A DNA stretch of 17,285 nt from VMCP01 sp964408945 (GCA_964408945.1 CAYPBJ010000039.1:1-17285); one strand, 5' to 3'. Shown: positions 1 to 9,026, numbered from the stretch's first letter. Notes: generated from the letters alone by a model not told the origin. Translations and numbers: made by a program.

Positions 1-139
1 CCAAACCATTTGTAAAAAACAGAATTGCAATGTAAAACCAGTAGATGAGCATTTAACTACAAACATATTGGAAATTCCTTGATTAACACTAGTAACATGT
101 AACTATAAAACAGAAGACTTTAATAGTACATTATTACTA

Positions 140-168
140 TTGTTTCGCTGCGATTATTTATACAATTT
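140..168 (+). promoter_or_regulatory. weak candidate promoter for the first T9SS protein
   Basis: A TTG at 140-142 is followed after 18 bases by TACAATTT at 161-168, a partial match to the Bacteroidota -7 element TAnnTTTG (two mismatches). It lies about 30 bases before the ATG at 201. The rest of 1-200 is AT-rich and shows no gene or other clear signal. This is the best candidate in the region, but it is weak. Confidence 0.22.
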
Positions 169-200
169 CGTAAAGTTAAGAAATTTATACTTTTTTCAAT

Positions 201-3200
201 ATGGACATACACAATCAATGGCAAAGATTGCTTACCTCATGGTTCGCAAGCAGCAAGAAATTGTTGGTGCTGTTATTGGTGTATTTTGGGATGTTCTCTG
301 CAGTAACGGCCCAAAACTCCTACGTTGTTTCAAATCCTTTTCCGAAAGATTTTTTTATTAAAAATAATGGGCAGTGGAATCATAAAGATTCCAATATTGG
401 TTTTATTCTTTGGACAGGCAATCACAACATTTTATTATCAAAAAAACAAGCCGGGTTCACTTGGGAATATTTTCAAAGTTCTGGCAAGAAAAAATCTTTA
501 CAACAAGTTGAAGATCGTATCCAACAAGTGTTCTTGAATTCAAACCCATATCCCGAAATTATGGTTGAGGATTCTTCCAATTTTTATTGGACCTACGGGC
601 CGGCAGAATGGAACTCAAAAGGTTTTAAACGTATCACTTACAAAAATGTATATCCGTCTATTGACGTCTATTACATTACCAGCAACAATCCACAATTAGG
701 ACTGTTGAAATACGGCTTTGTTTTACACCCTGGCGCAAATCCCAATCTAATTCAAATCCAGTATTTAGGGGCAAATCTTCAAGCAAAGGGTCGCAATCAA
801 CACCTCCTAAAAGCAGAACATTTTGGTTTATTAGACTCTGGCTGGGTGGCCGTACAAAATGAAAAATCCCTCAAAATCAACACCCAATTAAAGAACAACA
901 CACTAAACATTCATTTAAATTCCCCAAACCCAGTAAAATCAAAAATCGTCATCGACCCTTATGTCAAGGTTGTTGATAGCTTGATTGATTTTATTAAAAA
1001 CGTCAAAGGATACGGTAATTTTTCTAACATTATCTCACAAATGGATTTCGATAAATATGGAAATGCCTATGTAATGAGCTTTTCTCAGAGATATCCTGAA
1101 ATTGCAAAATACGATACTGGCGGTTTTTTAAAATGGGTTTTCTCTGGACAACTTCCAAATATTCCTTGGTATTCAACAGCTCCCAATGATTGGGTAGTTG
1201 GAGCATTTGTAATTGATAAAGCTGCCGACGATATTTATATCTCTCAAGGTTTTAAACCCTTTGGTAATGGACCCGAAACCGCCAGAATCAATCTTGACGG
1301 TAACTATGACAATTATCTAGCCTATGGAAGGGCTGATGCTCCTGAAATTTGGGATTTAAACATATCATGTAAAAAAAATATGTTGGTCGCATCTGGGGGA
1401 GGAATTAGTGAACCTGTTAATATGACAATGCTCCCTAAAACAAGTTCTACCAACAAGCCCAATAAATATCGCGTTACAGACGACACCGCTAGTGTAGGTC
1501 AGGATATCGTCAGATCACATATTGATCTCGACAATAATTATTTTGTTTTAATAAATATTAAACAATATCGAACAAATTACGATTCAAATGGCTATCCATT
1601 AAATATTTACCTTCACATGTTTACTGCGGTAATCTTGGTAAACGATTCGTTCAATCATCCAAAGTATACCGTTGAATTGAGTAAATATTTTAAACTTAAT
1701 GAGGCTGATAACTTTATACATGCGTCTTATTTAACCAACCGCTTCAACGGCCTTGCTGTTAATGATTCTTTTGTTTTTGCTTATGATGGAAAAGCCCTCG
1801 CTGCCATTGAGAAATTAACCGGTAAAATCAGATGCATCGACTCCGTGGCTTGGCATAAAGGTAAACGCGGACACCTCGGACAATCAGGGATTGCCGCTGA
1901 CAACTGCAACCATGTTTTTTTAGGAGGTGATAGCGCCAATCTGCTTGTTTATTCATTCGTCAACAATAAGTTTTCTCTCGATACCAATATTCATCTGTTT
2001 TCTACCAAGAAAATCCGCAAAACCATCGATGTCCGCTTCAACGAGCTTACAAACCAACTTTTTGTGGCAGGAGATAGCTTTATAGCCTCCTTCCCCAACC
2101 CCTTCGCCTCCTCCTGCTCCATCACCCGAACTTTCAACGTTGATACCCTCACCACCTCGCGATGCAAAGGCGATTTCATTGCGCACATCACCGATGGCGA
2201 TACCAATACAGACTATACCTTCCAGTGGAAAAACCTATCGGCGGCCAATCAACCCATCGTGCAGCTCAATTCAGGTACCAAACGTTTTCACGACACCCTT
2301 TTTGACCCCAAACCCGGCGACACCTTCGAACTTCTGGTTGCTAAAAATTACTTCTGCAACGGCGAATACCAAAAATTCGTTTTTACCACCGGTATCGTCA
2401 ACCGAAGAGACGTTTACGACACCCTCTGCGCGGGCGATACCTTTGCCATCAGGCAGCACCGTGTGGGCTCCGACTCCGTGTTCAGCCATTCCCTCACCAA
2501 CCGCTATTTGTGCGACTCGGTGGTGACCTACCATGTCACTTTTAAAGACAGCAGCAGCCTGTCGCAATCGGTCACGCTTTGCCGCGGCGACTCCCTAAAA
2601 GTCGGTGTTCACACCTACACCGATGCCGGTTTTTACAAAGATACCTTGACCAATTATTTGGGTTGCGACTCCTTCATTTACACCCGTTTTTCCATCGCCA
2701 AAGACACCGTTTTGATCAAAGAACACCTCTGCAACACCTTCTTTTACAAAGTGGGCGACTCCGCCTTTTACAAACCCGGAACCTACACCGTGGTCATGAG
2801 AGGTTCTACCGGTTGCGACTCGGTGGTCATTGCCCAAATATCCATGTCGCGCGATACCGCCGTGCGCATTCGTCCGAACATCTGCGACGGCGACAGTTTT
2901 ATGCTCTTGGGACTTAGATACGTTCTGCCTGGAAATTATCAAACCCATTTGCCCAGACTTGACGGCTGTGACTCCATCATTCGGTTGACCCTGAATGTAC
3001 GTCCCCACCATTGGATAGAACAAGACTCGGCCATTTGCTTCGGCGATTCTGTGTCCGTGGGCTCCAATGTGTATAAAAAACCAGGTGTGTACACCGATTC
3101 TCTCAAGAGCCTTTACGGTTGCGACTCGGTGGTGAACACCACTTTGGTCATCAATCCCAAATTCGATACCACGGTGGTTTACATTCTTTGCGGCGACAGC

Positions 3201-3848
3201 AGCGTGGTCATCAACAACAACACCTACAGTTCATCGGCCAATTTCAACTTCAAGCACAAGTCGAACGCTGGCTGCGATTCTTTGGTCAGATACAGGGTCA
3301 TCAAAACCAATTTGGAACCCAATTTCAGCATCGACACGGCTCAACTTCCCAAGTTCACCCTCCAAGATTTATCCATCGATGCCAAGAAGTTCATCTGGAG
3401 TTTTGACGACGGATTCAGAGATTCGGTCAACTCCAGCATCACCTACCGGTTCATAGAAGCTGACAAAAACCACCGCATTTGCCTCAAAGTCACCGACAGT
3501 GTAGGATGCTTAGACAGCATTTGCATTGACATACCGCCCTCAAAACTAACCTTTGAGTTATACAACAGCTTCAGTCCCAACGGCGACGGCTTCAACGATC
3601 ATTTTGTGGTGAAATCTAACGGCGAAGACCTGCAATACAGCATGATGATTTTCAATAGATGGGGAGCGAAGGTCTACGATGTAGACAAGGCTTGGACCAA
3701 CCAACCCCAATTGTTCTGGAACGGCCGGGTCATGAACACAGGTCCCGACTGCCCTGCCGGCTCTTACTTTGTGTTGTACACCCTCTACCTAGACGGCCCC
3801 GACGCGCCCTCCACCAACATTCACGGAGCCATTAAGTTGATTAGGTGA
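201..3848 (+). CDS. large secreted multidomain protein with six cysteine repeats and a T9SS type B (CHU_C) sorting domain
   Basis: A 1215-residue surface or secreted protein. A long n-region followed by a hydrophobic segment (about residues 19-37, cleavage likely after VTA-37) forms a signal peptide. Residues 50-255 contain FFIKNNGQW and resemble the N-terminal module common in Bacteroidota T9SS cargo. Residues 260-700 have phrases such as DKYGNAYV that suggest a beta-propeller-like region, but I cannot name a family. Residues 743-1030 are six tandem units of about 51 residues, each with CxGD or a variant and a later CDS motif. Residues 1030-1110 look like a PKD domain (WSFDDGF). Residues 1116-1215 form the type B sorting domain, with SFSPNGDGFND, MIFNRWG and a closing IHGAIKLIR. 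Such tails send proteins through the T9SS for surface attachment or release. The ATG at 201 is the only start upstream of the hydrophobic core. GC content rises sharply around 1800-2100. The substrate or adhesive target is unknown. Confidence 0.9.
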   Translation: MDIHNQWQRLLTSWFASSKKLLVLLLVYFGMFSAVTAQNSYVVSNPFPKDFFIKNNGQWNHKDSNIGFILWTGNHNILLSKKQAGFTWEYFQSSGKKKSLQQVEDRIQQVFLNSNPYPEIMVEDSSNFYWTYGPAEWNSKGFKRITYKNVYPSIDVYYITSNNPQLGLLKYGFVLHPGANPNLIQIQYLGANLQAKGRNQHLLKAEHFGLLDSGWVAVQNEKSLKINTQLKNNTLNIHLNSPNPVKSKIVIDPYVKVVDSLIDFIKNVKGYGNFSNIISQMDFDKYGNAYVMSFSQRYPEIAKYDTGGFLKWVFSGQLPNIPWYSTAPNDWVVGAFVIDKAADDIYISQGFKPFGNGPETARINLDGNYDNYLAYGRADAPEIWDLNISCKKNMLVASGGGISEPVNMTMLPKTSSTNKPNKYRVTDDTASVGQDIVRSHIDLDNNYFVLINIKQYRTNYDSNGYPLNIYLHMFTAVILVNDSFNHPKYTVELSKYFKLNEADNFIHASYLTNRFNGLAVNDSFVFAYDGKALAAIEKLTGKIRCIDSVAWHKGKRGHLGQSGIAADNCNHVFLGGDSANLLVYSFVNNKFSLDTNIHLFSTKKIRKTIDVRFNELTNQLFVAGDSFIASFPNPFASSCSITRTFNVDTLTTSRCKGDFIAHITDGDTNTDYTFQWKNLSAANQPIVQLNSGTKRFHDTLFDPKPGDTFELLVAKNYFCNGEYQKFVFTTGIVNRRDVYDTLCAGDTFAIRQHRVGSDSVFSHSLTNRYLCDSVVTYHVTFKDSSSLSQSVTLCRGDSLKVGVHTYTDAGFYKDTLTNYLGCDSFIYTRFSIAKDTVLIKEHLCNTFFYKVGDSAFYKPGTYTVVMRGSTGCDSVVIAQISMSRDTAVRIRPNICDGDSFMLLGLRYVLPGNYQTHLPRLDGCDSIIRLTLNVRPHHWIEQDSAICFGDSVSVGSNVYKKPGVYTDSLKSLYGCDSVVNTTLVINPKFDTTVVYILCGDSSVVINNNTYSSSANFNFKHKSNAGCDSLVRYRVIKTNLEPNFSIDTAQLPKFTLQDLSIDAKKFIWSFDDGFRDSVNSSITYRFIEADKNHRICLKVTDSVGCLDSICIDIPPSKLTFELYNSFSPNGDGFNDHFVVKSNGEDLQYSMMIFNRWGAKVYDVDKAWTNQPQLFWNGRVMNTGPDCPAGSYFVLYTLYLDGPDAPSTNIHGAIKLIR
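2427..3290 (+). repeat. six in-frame tandem repeats of about 153 bp (51 residues) in the T9SS protein
   Basis: The first cysteine of each unit falls at residues 743, 794, 844, 895, 946 and 997. The second, in the CDS motif, falls at 771, 822, 872, 923, 974 and 1025. The period is therefore 50-51 residues, and the two cysteines are 28 residues apart in every unit. A loose consensus is CxGDS, about ten residues, a Tyr, GxY, then GCDSVV. At the DNA level the units share blocks such as TTGCGACTCGGTGGT but are diverged elsewhere. The constant cysteine spacing suggests one disulfide-stapled beta-sandwich per unit, which is inference. Confidence 0.85.
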
Positions 3849-3882
3849 TTGGTTGATTTATAGTTATATTCGAATTTAGCCT

Positions 3883-6800
3883 ATGAAAAGATTTATACTC
3901 TCTATCATTTTATTTTTAGGATTTATCAGTGCCACTTGGAGCAGAGGGGGACATCTTGAATATGCAATCACCAAAGACAGCTTGTTGGTGGTGAAAACCT
4001 TCATGATTCGCGATTGCAGAGGCACCGCCTTGAACTCAAATTCACTGACCCTCTTTTACCAAATTGGAAATTCAACCTCCTTCAATAAATGCGGTTCAGG
4101 AAATAAAAAAGTGGGCGTTCGCAAGAAAATTACCGACATCACTTTTCTGTGTCAAGGGGCCAAAGCGCCCTGCAGTCCGCAAAACACCTACGGTACCGGC
4201 AACGGATTTGAACTTCATGAATTTTGGGATACCTTTTCCCTAAAACAAGGGCCGTTCAAAGTGTTGCTCGATTCTTCATCTTGTCAAGAGGTGAAATTCA
4301 TTGCTGCTATTTGTTGCCGCAATTCAGGCATCACCAACCACTCAACGGCAGGAACAGAAATGCACATTCCGTTGACCATATACTTCGGAAATCTCCGTAA
4401 AACCTTGTCTTGGATGAATCAATCGCCCAAGTACCCGTTGAACATCCCTTCAAAATTTGATTATTTCGTGACCCAGGAAGTTCCGCTTTCGGCGAGCGAT
4501 GAAGAAGGTGATGTGCTCAGATACTCGTTTGATAAATGCTACAACAGTGCAACGGCACAAGTTAACTACACCACCGGTACCCTACAGCCTTTCCCTGCCA
4601 ACTGCAATGGCTCGTCAGCGGCGTGCAATGCCAATCCGAACTTGCAGTTGCCCAACGGCGTATTTTTAGACAGCAACAGCGGAAGAATGGTCTTCTACAG
4701 CCAAAACGTGCAACAAACCGTCAATTTTGCTGTTACCGTGCGCGAATACAAGGCAGATACCAACGGCAATCTAGTGCTCGTTTCCCGCCAACTCAAGGAA
4801 TATTATTGGTTCATTGGTGATCAACAGTCAGCCAATTTGTCGCCAGAAATAAAATCATTGGATGCCTATGACGCCTTCGTGGGTGATACGCTCGTGGCTG
4901 AGTTCAACGTCAATGACCGCTTTTCAGGATCCATCACCAAAACAGATACCATTGATGTTCAATACACTAGCAGTGACACTAGAATTCAGGTGACGGTTTT
5001 AAATCCCAAATCAAAAAATAAAAAAGTACAAATCAAGTTCGTTCCCACAGCAGCAGACTTTAAAAATGAACGTTTGTTTGTGAACCTGTATGCTACAGAT
5101 AGGTACTGCCCTAATCTTACGGGAGCCTTCAAGCGAATTTCCATCAAAGTGAAGAAAAAGGCGCATGTTGGTGTAACGGTTTCAGAAAACCATTGTGAGT
5201 CCTTGAATTTGAAGGCCACCGTTGATACTTCGTTGATCAAAGGAAATCTCAGCTTGCAGTGGTTGGTTCAAGATTCAGCCACCAAAGTGGTGTATAAATA
5301 CAATTCGAATCCGCTAAATTCGCCCCAACTTCCTAAGGGAAAAAAGTACCTTCAACTGGTTCTATCTCATCCCGATTACAGTTTCCCGGAATGGAAAGAC
5401 ACCTTTGTTTTTGCCAAGGCAGGTGAAGTTAAGTATTACAAAAGTTCGAATTTGTGCTCCGGCGACTCTCTGACTTTGGGCATTAATTCCAAAAACATGA
5501 AGGGCTTGGCCATGGTAAAATACACCTTGAAAGGCGAAACGATTCAACATCCCCAGAAATTCAAGCCCCAAGACAGTGCTTTCAGAATGTATTTCGAAGC
5601 CCTAGACAGTTCTGGTTGCACCGCCAGAGACTCCCAAGATTTCACCGTGGTGCCCCTGCCCCAACCCAAATTCAAAGAGGCCTTGAGTGTGTGCGGAAAC
5701 CAAGCCGAAATCAAGCTAACTGACTTACCCATTGACGGTTCCTACCAATACCAGTTTACCTGTTCGGCGCCAAATACCATTCAAAACAGTGTTTTTAAAT
5801 TCAACGATGTTTTTCTAGACGGTAAATCGTTTCCATTTATTAGGGTTAAGACCACCGATACTTTTCAGTGTTCCGCAGTGGATAGTTTTCAATTGAAAGT
5901 TTATGATCACCCCAAGTTTTCGAGTGTTTCTAAGGAAATCTGTCAGAATGAAACCTACATTTCCCTAGATGAACTCATTAACGGTAAATTGCACCCCATC
6001 ATCCATGAATTTCAAATCATTGAGATTCCCGCCGGGAACCCATCGCCACCGTCTCAAGGTTGGTTGGTCAAAAATAGCCAAGGAACGCTGCTGAATGTAG
6101 GCCCGAAAAGAGAAGAGCAATTTGCAGGACGTTACCGCATTTTGGTATCCGCCAATGCTCAAACCTCCCAATGCAATTACACAGACACGCTCAGCATTAC
6201 TGTGGTCAATGAGCCTAAATTTCAGTTTACCGAGGGATTTTTCCTCTGCCAAAATCAACCCTACGACCTTTTAAAAGAGGTGAAATTGGACGGAAAATCG
6301 GCTCAAAATGGCATTTTCAGATTGACCCGCTTTGACAATCAGGTGAATCCCGTGGTTTTGGGTACGCAGTTGATTGATCAGCGCATCATGCCCAAAACGG
6401 CACGTGCCGGACTTTGGGAAGCGCAGTATATAGGTCCCAGCAACGGATGTTCAGACACATCGGATGTGAGTTTCAGAATTTTCCAAACGCCAGAATCCCG
6501 TTTCAACATGAACAACGATTCAGTTTTAACCACGGCATCACCCAAAATTGATATCATCAACAATTCGAGCATCGAAGAAAATTCAACACTGACCTTTCTT
6601 TGGAACCCTGGCACTGGAAACCCATCAGACAACTCCACCGAGAGGAACTTCAAATTCACCTATCCAACCATTTCTGCTGAGTACCTCATCACATTAATTA
6701 GCAGCAGTATCATTGGTTGCAATGACACGGCAACTCAGAGCATCAGAGTGGTGGAAAAAAACGGTTTGAAGGATTTGATAAAACAAAGTTCGTTTTCGTA

Positions 6801-6978
6801 TTTCAAATTAAGCCTCTACAATTTATCCGGACAACTCATTGACCAACAAACCATTGACAAAGAAACCATTTGGCATACAAAAGTTCCAGGATTGTACATA
6901 GCCGTTGTTGAAGGAAGCCACGACGGCCAAAATTTTGAGATTCAATTCAAGGGGAAAGTGGTGATTCAACCTCAATAA
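3883..6978 (+). CDS. large secreted Ig/PKD-like protein with a degenerate T9SS type A-like C-terminal tail
   Basis: A 1031-residue protein, 34 bases after the previous gene and so probably co-transcribed. Residues 1-20 form a signal peptide ending SATWS. The N-terminal third has a pattern seen in Bacteroidota surface proteins: KTFMIRDCRGTALNS, several CC/CxxxC cysteines, then a cadherin-like LSASDEEGDVLRYSF near residue 205. The middle consists of beta-rich Ig-like segments, several starting with a lone cysteine (SENHCES, NLCSGDS, LSVCGNQ, KEICQNE, FFLCQNQ). A PKD-like stretch (LTFLWNPGTG) lies near residue 905. The last 65 or so residues, with LYNLSGQLIDQ and VPGLYIAVV, match the end of a type A sorting domain, but the usual opening PNP-like motif is not obvious. 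It is presumably exported to the surface like its neighbour. No enzymatic motif was recognised, and a structural or adhesive role is only a guess. Confidence 0.85.
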   Translation: MKRFILSIILFLGFISATWSRGGHLEYAITKDSLLVVKTFMIRDCRGTALNSNSLTLFYQIGNSTSFNKCGSGNKKVGVRKKITDITFLCQGAKAPCSPQNTYGTGNGFELHEFWDTFSLKQGPFKVLLDSSSCQEVKFIAAICCRNSGITNHSTAGTEMHIPLTIYFGNLRKTLSWMNQSPKYPLNIPSKFDYFVTQEVPLSASDEEGDVLRYSFDKCYNSATAQVNYTTGTLQPFPANCNGSSAACNANPNLQLPNGVFLDSNSGRMVFYSQNVQQTVNFAVTVREYKADTNGNLVLVSRQLKEYYWFIGDQQSANLSPEIKSLDAYDAFVGDTLVAEFNVNDRFSGSITKTDTIDVQYTSSDTRIQVTVLNPKSKNKKVQIKFVPTAADFKNERLFVNLYATDRYCPNLTGAFKRISIKVKKKAHVGVTVSENHCESLNLKATVDTSLIKGNLSLQWLVQDSATKVVYKYNSNPLNSPQLPKGKKYLQLVLSHPDYSFPEWKDTFVFAKAGEVKYYKSSNLCSGDSLTLGINSKNMKGLAMVKYTLKGETIQHPQKFKPQDSAFRMYFEALDSSGCTARDSQDFTVVPLPQPKFKEALSVCGNQAEIKLTDLPIDGSYQYQFTCSAPNTIQNSVFKFNDVFLDGKSFPFIRVKTTDTFQCSAVDSFQLKVYDHPKFSSVSKEICQNETYISLDELINGKLHPIIHEFQIIEIPAGNPSPPSQGWLVKNSQGTLLNVGPKREEQFAGRYRILVSANAQTSQCNYTDTLSITVVNEPKFQFTEGFFLCQNQPYDLLKEVKLDGKSAQNGIFRLTRFDNQVNPVVLGTQLIDQRIMPKTARAGLWEAQYIGPSNGCSDTSDVSFRIFQTPESRFNMNNDSVLTTASPKIDIINNSSIEENSTLTFLWNPGTGNPSDNSTERNFKFTYPTISAEYLITLISSSIIGCNDTATQSIRVVEKNGLKDLIKQSSFSYFKLSLYNLSGQLIDQQTIDKETIWHTKVPGLYIAVVEGSHDGQNFEIQFKGKVVIQPQ

Positions 6979-6980
6979 AG

Positions 6981-6988
6981 TATCTTTA
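6981..6988 (+). promoter_or_regulatory. candidate -7 element before the threonine aldolase
   Basis: TATCTTTA matches the Bacteroidota TAnnTTTG element at all but the last base. It sits four bases before the GTG start, the same spacing as at the alkaline phosphatase gene. No good TTG is found 17-23 bases upstream, so the gene may also be read from the upstream operon. Confidence 0.35.
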
Positions 6989-6992
6989 CCCT

Positions 6993-8033
6993 GTGGAATT
7001 CAGGTCAGATACTTTTACCCTTCCCACCCCAGAAATGCGTGATGCCATGTTCAGTGCGCAGGTGGGTGACGATGTTTTTCAAGAAGATGTTTCCATCAAT
7101 GCGCTGCAAGAATTTTCAGCTGCGTTGTTCGGATTTGAGGCAGCCCTGTTCTGTCCATCAGGCACCATGACCAACCAAATTGCTATCAATGTGCATACAA
7201 GGCCCGGAGATGAAGTGATTTGCGAGGAAGGTTCTCATGTGTACTTTTACGAAGGTGGTGGCATTGCCAAAAACTCCGGCTGCCAAGTGCGTTTGATTGC
7301 GGGAGACCGCGGAAGAATCACTGCCCAACAAATATTGCCCTGCATCAACCCTGATGATCCTCACAAGGCTCGCACCCGTTTAGTGTCCCTCGAAAACACC
7401 TGCAACAGAGGAGGCGGAAGCTGTTACGACATTCAAGAAGTCAGAAAAATCAAAGCCCTTTGCGATGCCCACGGATTGTCGCTGCATTTGGATGGTGCCC
7501 GATTGATGAATGCGTTGATTTTTTACAGTCAATCAGACGGCAGACCTTGGCAGGAGCATGCCAAAGAATGGGGCTCTTTGTTTGACAGCATATCGGTTTG
7601 CCTCAGTAAAGGTTTGGGTGCTCCCGTGGGAAGTCTTCTCTTGGGAAGCCGCGAATTCGTTCACCAAGCCCGCAGAGTGCGCAAAGTGATGGGCGGAGGA
7701 ATGCGCCAAGCCGGATTTTTAGCCGCAGCAGCCCAATTCGCTTTAGAACATCAAGTAGATAGACTTCAGGAAGACCACCAAAACGCCCAACTTTTAGAAA
7801 AAACCTTGCTGGCATGCAGCTATGTAAAATCGGTGATGCCCGTAGAAACCAACATTGTCATTTTTGAATTACACCCTGAAATTGATCCCACTCAATTCAT
7901 TCAATACATGAATCAAAACGGGGTAAAATTATCATCGATGGGCGGTTCTAAAATTCGGATGGTCACTCATTTGAACATCCAATCTTCTGATATTGAAGGT
8001 GCCCGTCATACACTCACACAATTTCAATCGTAG
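6993..8033 (+). CDS. ltaE: low-specificity L-threonine aldolase (PLP-dependent, fold type I)
   Basis: Cleaves L-threonine or L-allo-threonine to glycine and acetaldehyde in the cytoplasm, using pyridoxal phosphate. The 346 residues match the usual family length. RSDTFTLPTPEM at the N-terminus, GDDVFQED at 25-32, PSGTMTNQ at 55-62 and SH at 81-82 (histidine that stacks on the cofactor) are family hallmarks. LHLDGAR at 164-170 supplies the Asp that binds the pyridine nitrogen. SVCLSKGLGAPVGS carries the Schiff-base lysine, Lys206. The start is GTG: the conserved RSDT motif begins only three residues later and the next ATG would remove it. The gene begins 14 bases after the upstream T9SS gene and ends six bases before the isoprenoid-enzyme gene, so the last two are likely co-transcribed. 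Substrate stereochemistry (L or L-allo) cannot be read from the sequence. Confidence 0.93.
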   Translation: MEFRSDTFTLPTPEMRDAMFSAQVGDDVFQEDVSINALQEFSAALFGFEAALFCPSGTMTNQIAINVHTRPGDEVICEEGSHVYFYEGGGIAKNSGCQVRLIAGDRGRITAQQILPCINPDDPHKARTRLVSLENTCNRGGGSCYDIQEVRKIKALCDAHGLSLHLDGARLMNALIFYSQSDGRPWQEHAKEWGSLFDSISVCLSKGLGAPVGSLLLGSREFVHQARRVRKVMGGGMRQAGFLAAAAQFALEHQVDRLQEDHQNAQLLEKTLLACSYVKSVMPVETNIVIFELHPEIDPTQFIQYMNQNGVKLSSMGGSKIRMVTHLNIQSSDIEGARHTLTQFQS

Positions 8034-8039
8034 CTTTTT

Positions 8040-9026
8040 ATGGGATTTTGGGTGAACGTTTGGAAATATCCTTCAGTGGTCAAACAGGTTTTGAGCGATG
8101 TGAAAAACATCACTTCAGAACTGGAATTGCTGAAAAACGACCCCCATTTACCCGAAGCAGCCCAACAAATCCTAAACCAAAAAAAAGCGTTTCACCGGGT
8201 GAGCCAATACGCGTTGGTTCACGGAGTGTTGAATTTTGGGATTGCCCGTTACTGGGGCCGAAAACTAACCCCAGAAGAAGTATCAGCCACTCTTTTCGCC
8301 TGTGCCTCTGGGCCGTTTTTCGATGATTTTTTTGATGAAAATCAACACGAACCCGAAGAACTTTTTCAGTTGATTCAAGAAAAAATCAACATCCCTGTGA
8401 AGTCCCATCAAGAAATAGCCTATGCCTATTTGTTGAAAAAGGTTTACCACTTTGTGGCCGACAAGTCCCGTTTTTATGAATTCTTTCAAGAGGTTTACCA
8501 AGCACAATGGCAATCCAAGTCACTCTTGAACCCAGAACTTCCCCGTTCAGAATTGGCAGCAATATCGGCTCGTAAAGGGGCGGTAAGCGCTTGGGTTTTT
8601 AGAAGTTTGATTGCAGAACCCATATCTCCCGAAGAACTGAACATGCTCGAGCAGTTGGGGTATTTGGGTCAGTTCATGGACGATATTTTTGACCTCTACG
8701 ACGACCATCACGAAGGACTGCAAACCCTTGCAAACGATTATTCCGGCGATTTCACCCCGGTATATGAGAAGTTCTTGAAGGAAATAGAAGAATTAAAAGT
8801 CCTGATTCAAAAACTGCCTTTTTCAAAAAACAGAAAAATGCGTTTTCAGCGTGAATTGATGTTGATGGTATCGGGCGGAATTTTGGCCTGCCAACATTTC
8901 TTAAAAGTTCAGAGAAAATACGGGCATATGGATATTCAAAACATCCCCCGAAAAGAGCTCATCGTAGATATGGAAAGCAAGAAGAACCATGTAAAAATGC
9001 TTCTCCTTGCTTTGAAATATGCTTAA
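8040..9026 (+). CDS. class I isoprenoid biosynthesis enzyme (isoprenoid-synthase fold), product unknown
   Basis: A 328-residue, largely helical protein with two aspartate-rich motifs placed as in class I prenyltransferases and terpene synthases: DDFFDE at residues 95-100 and DDIFDLYDD at 214-222, in the context GQFMDDIFDLYDDHHEG. In the family these bind three Mg ions and the diphosphate of an allylic substrate. The second motif resembles both the polyprenyl-synthase QDDxxD helix and the second motif of squalene/phytoene synthases. The basic residues normally around the first motif of prenyl elongases (DDxxDxxxxRR) are missing, which argues against a standard chain-elongating synthase. No signal peptide or membrane anchor is evident. 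It starts six bases after the threonine aldolase and converges with pruA 26 bases downstream. No carotenoid or sterol genes lie nearby, so neither substrate nor product can be inferred. Related proteins of unassigned function are common in Flavobacteriia. Confidence 0.75.
   Translation: MGFWVNVWKYPSVVKQVLSDVKNITSELELLKNDPHLPEAAQQILNQKKAFHRVSQYALVHGVLNFGIARYWGRKLTPEEVSATLFACASGPFFDDFFDENQHEPEELFQLIQEKINIPVKSHQEIAYAYLLKKVYHFVADKSRFYEFFQEVYQAQWQSKSLLNPELPRSELAAISARKGAVSAWVFRSLIAEPISPEELNMLEQLGYLGQFMDDIFDLYDDHHEGLQTLANDYSGDFTPVYEKFLKEIEELKVLIQKLPFSKNRKMRFQRELMLMVSGGILACQHFLKVQRKYGHMDIQNIPRKELIVDMESKKNHVKMLLLALKYA

Noticed and set aside
140..361. Short frame overlapping the start of the first T9SS gene
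   Set aside because: It overlaps the signal-peptide coding region in another frame and shows no domain or plausible start context.
1953..3023. Several overlapping frames on both strands inside the GC-rich half of the first T9SS gene
   Set aside because: They are shadows that appear because the GC-rich repeats lack stop codons in other frames; the main frame has coherent domains and a sorting tail.
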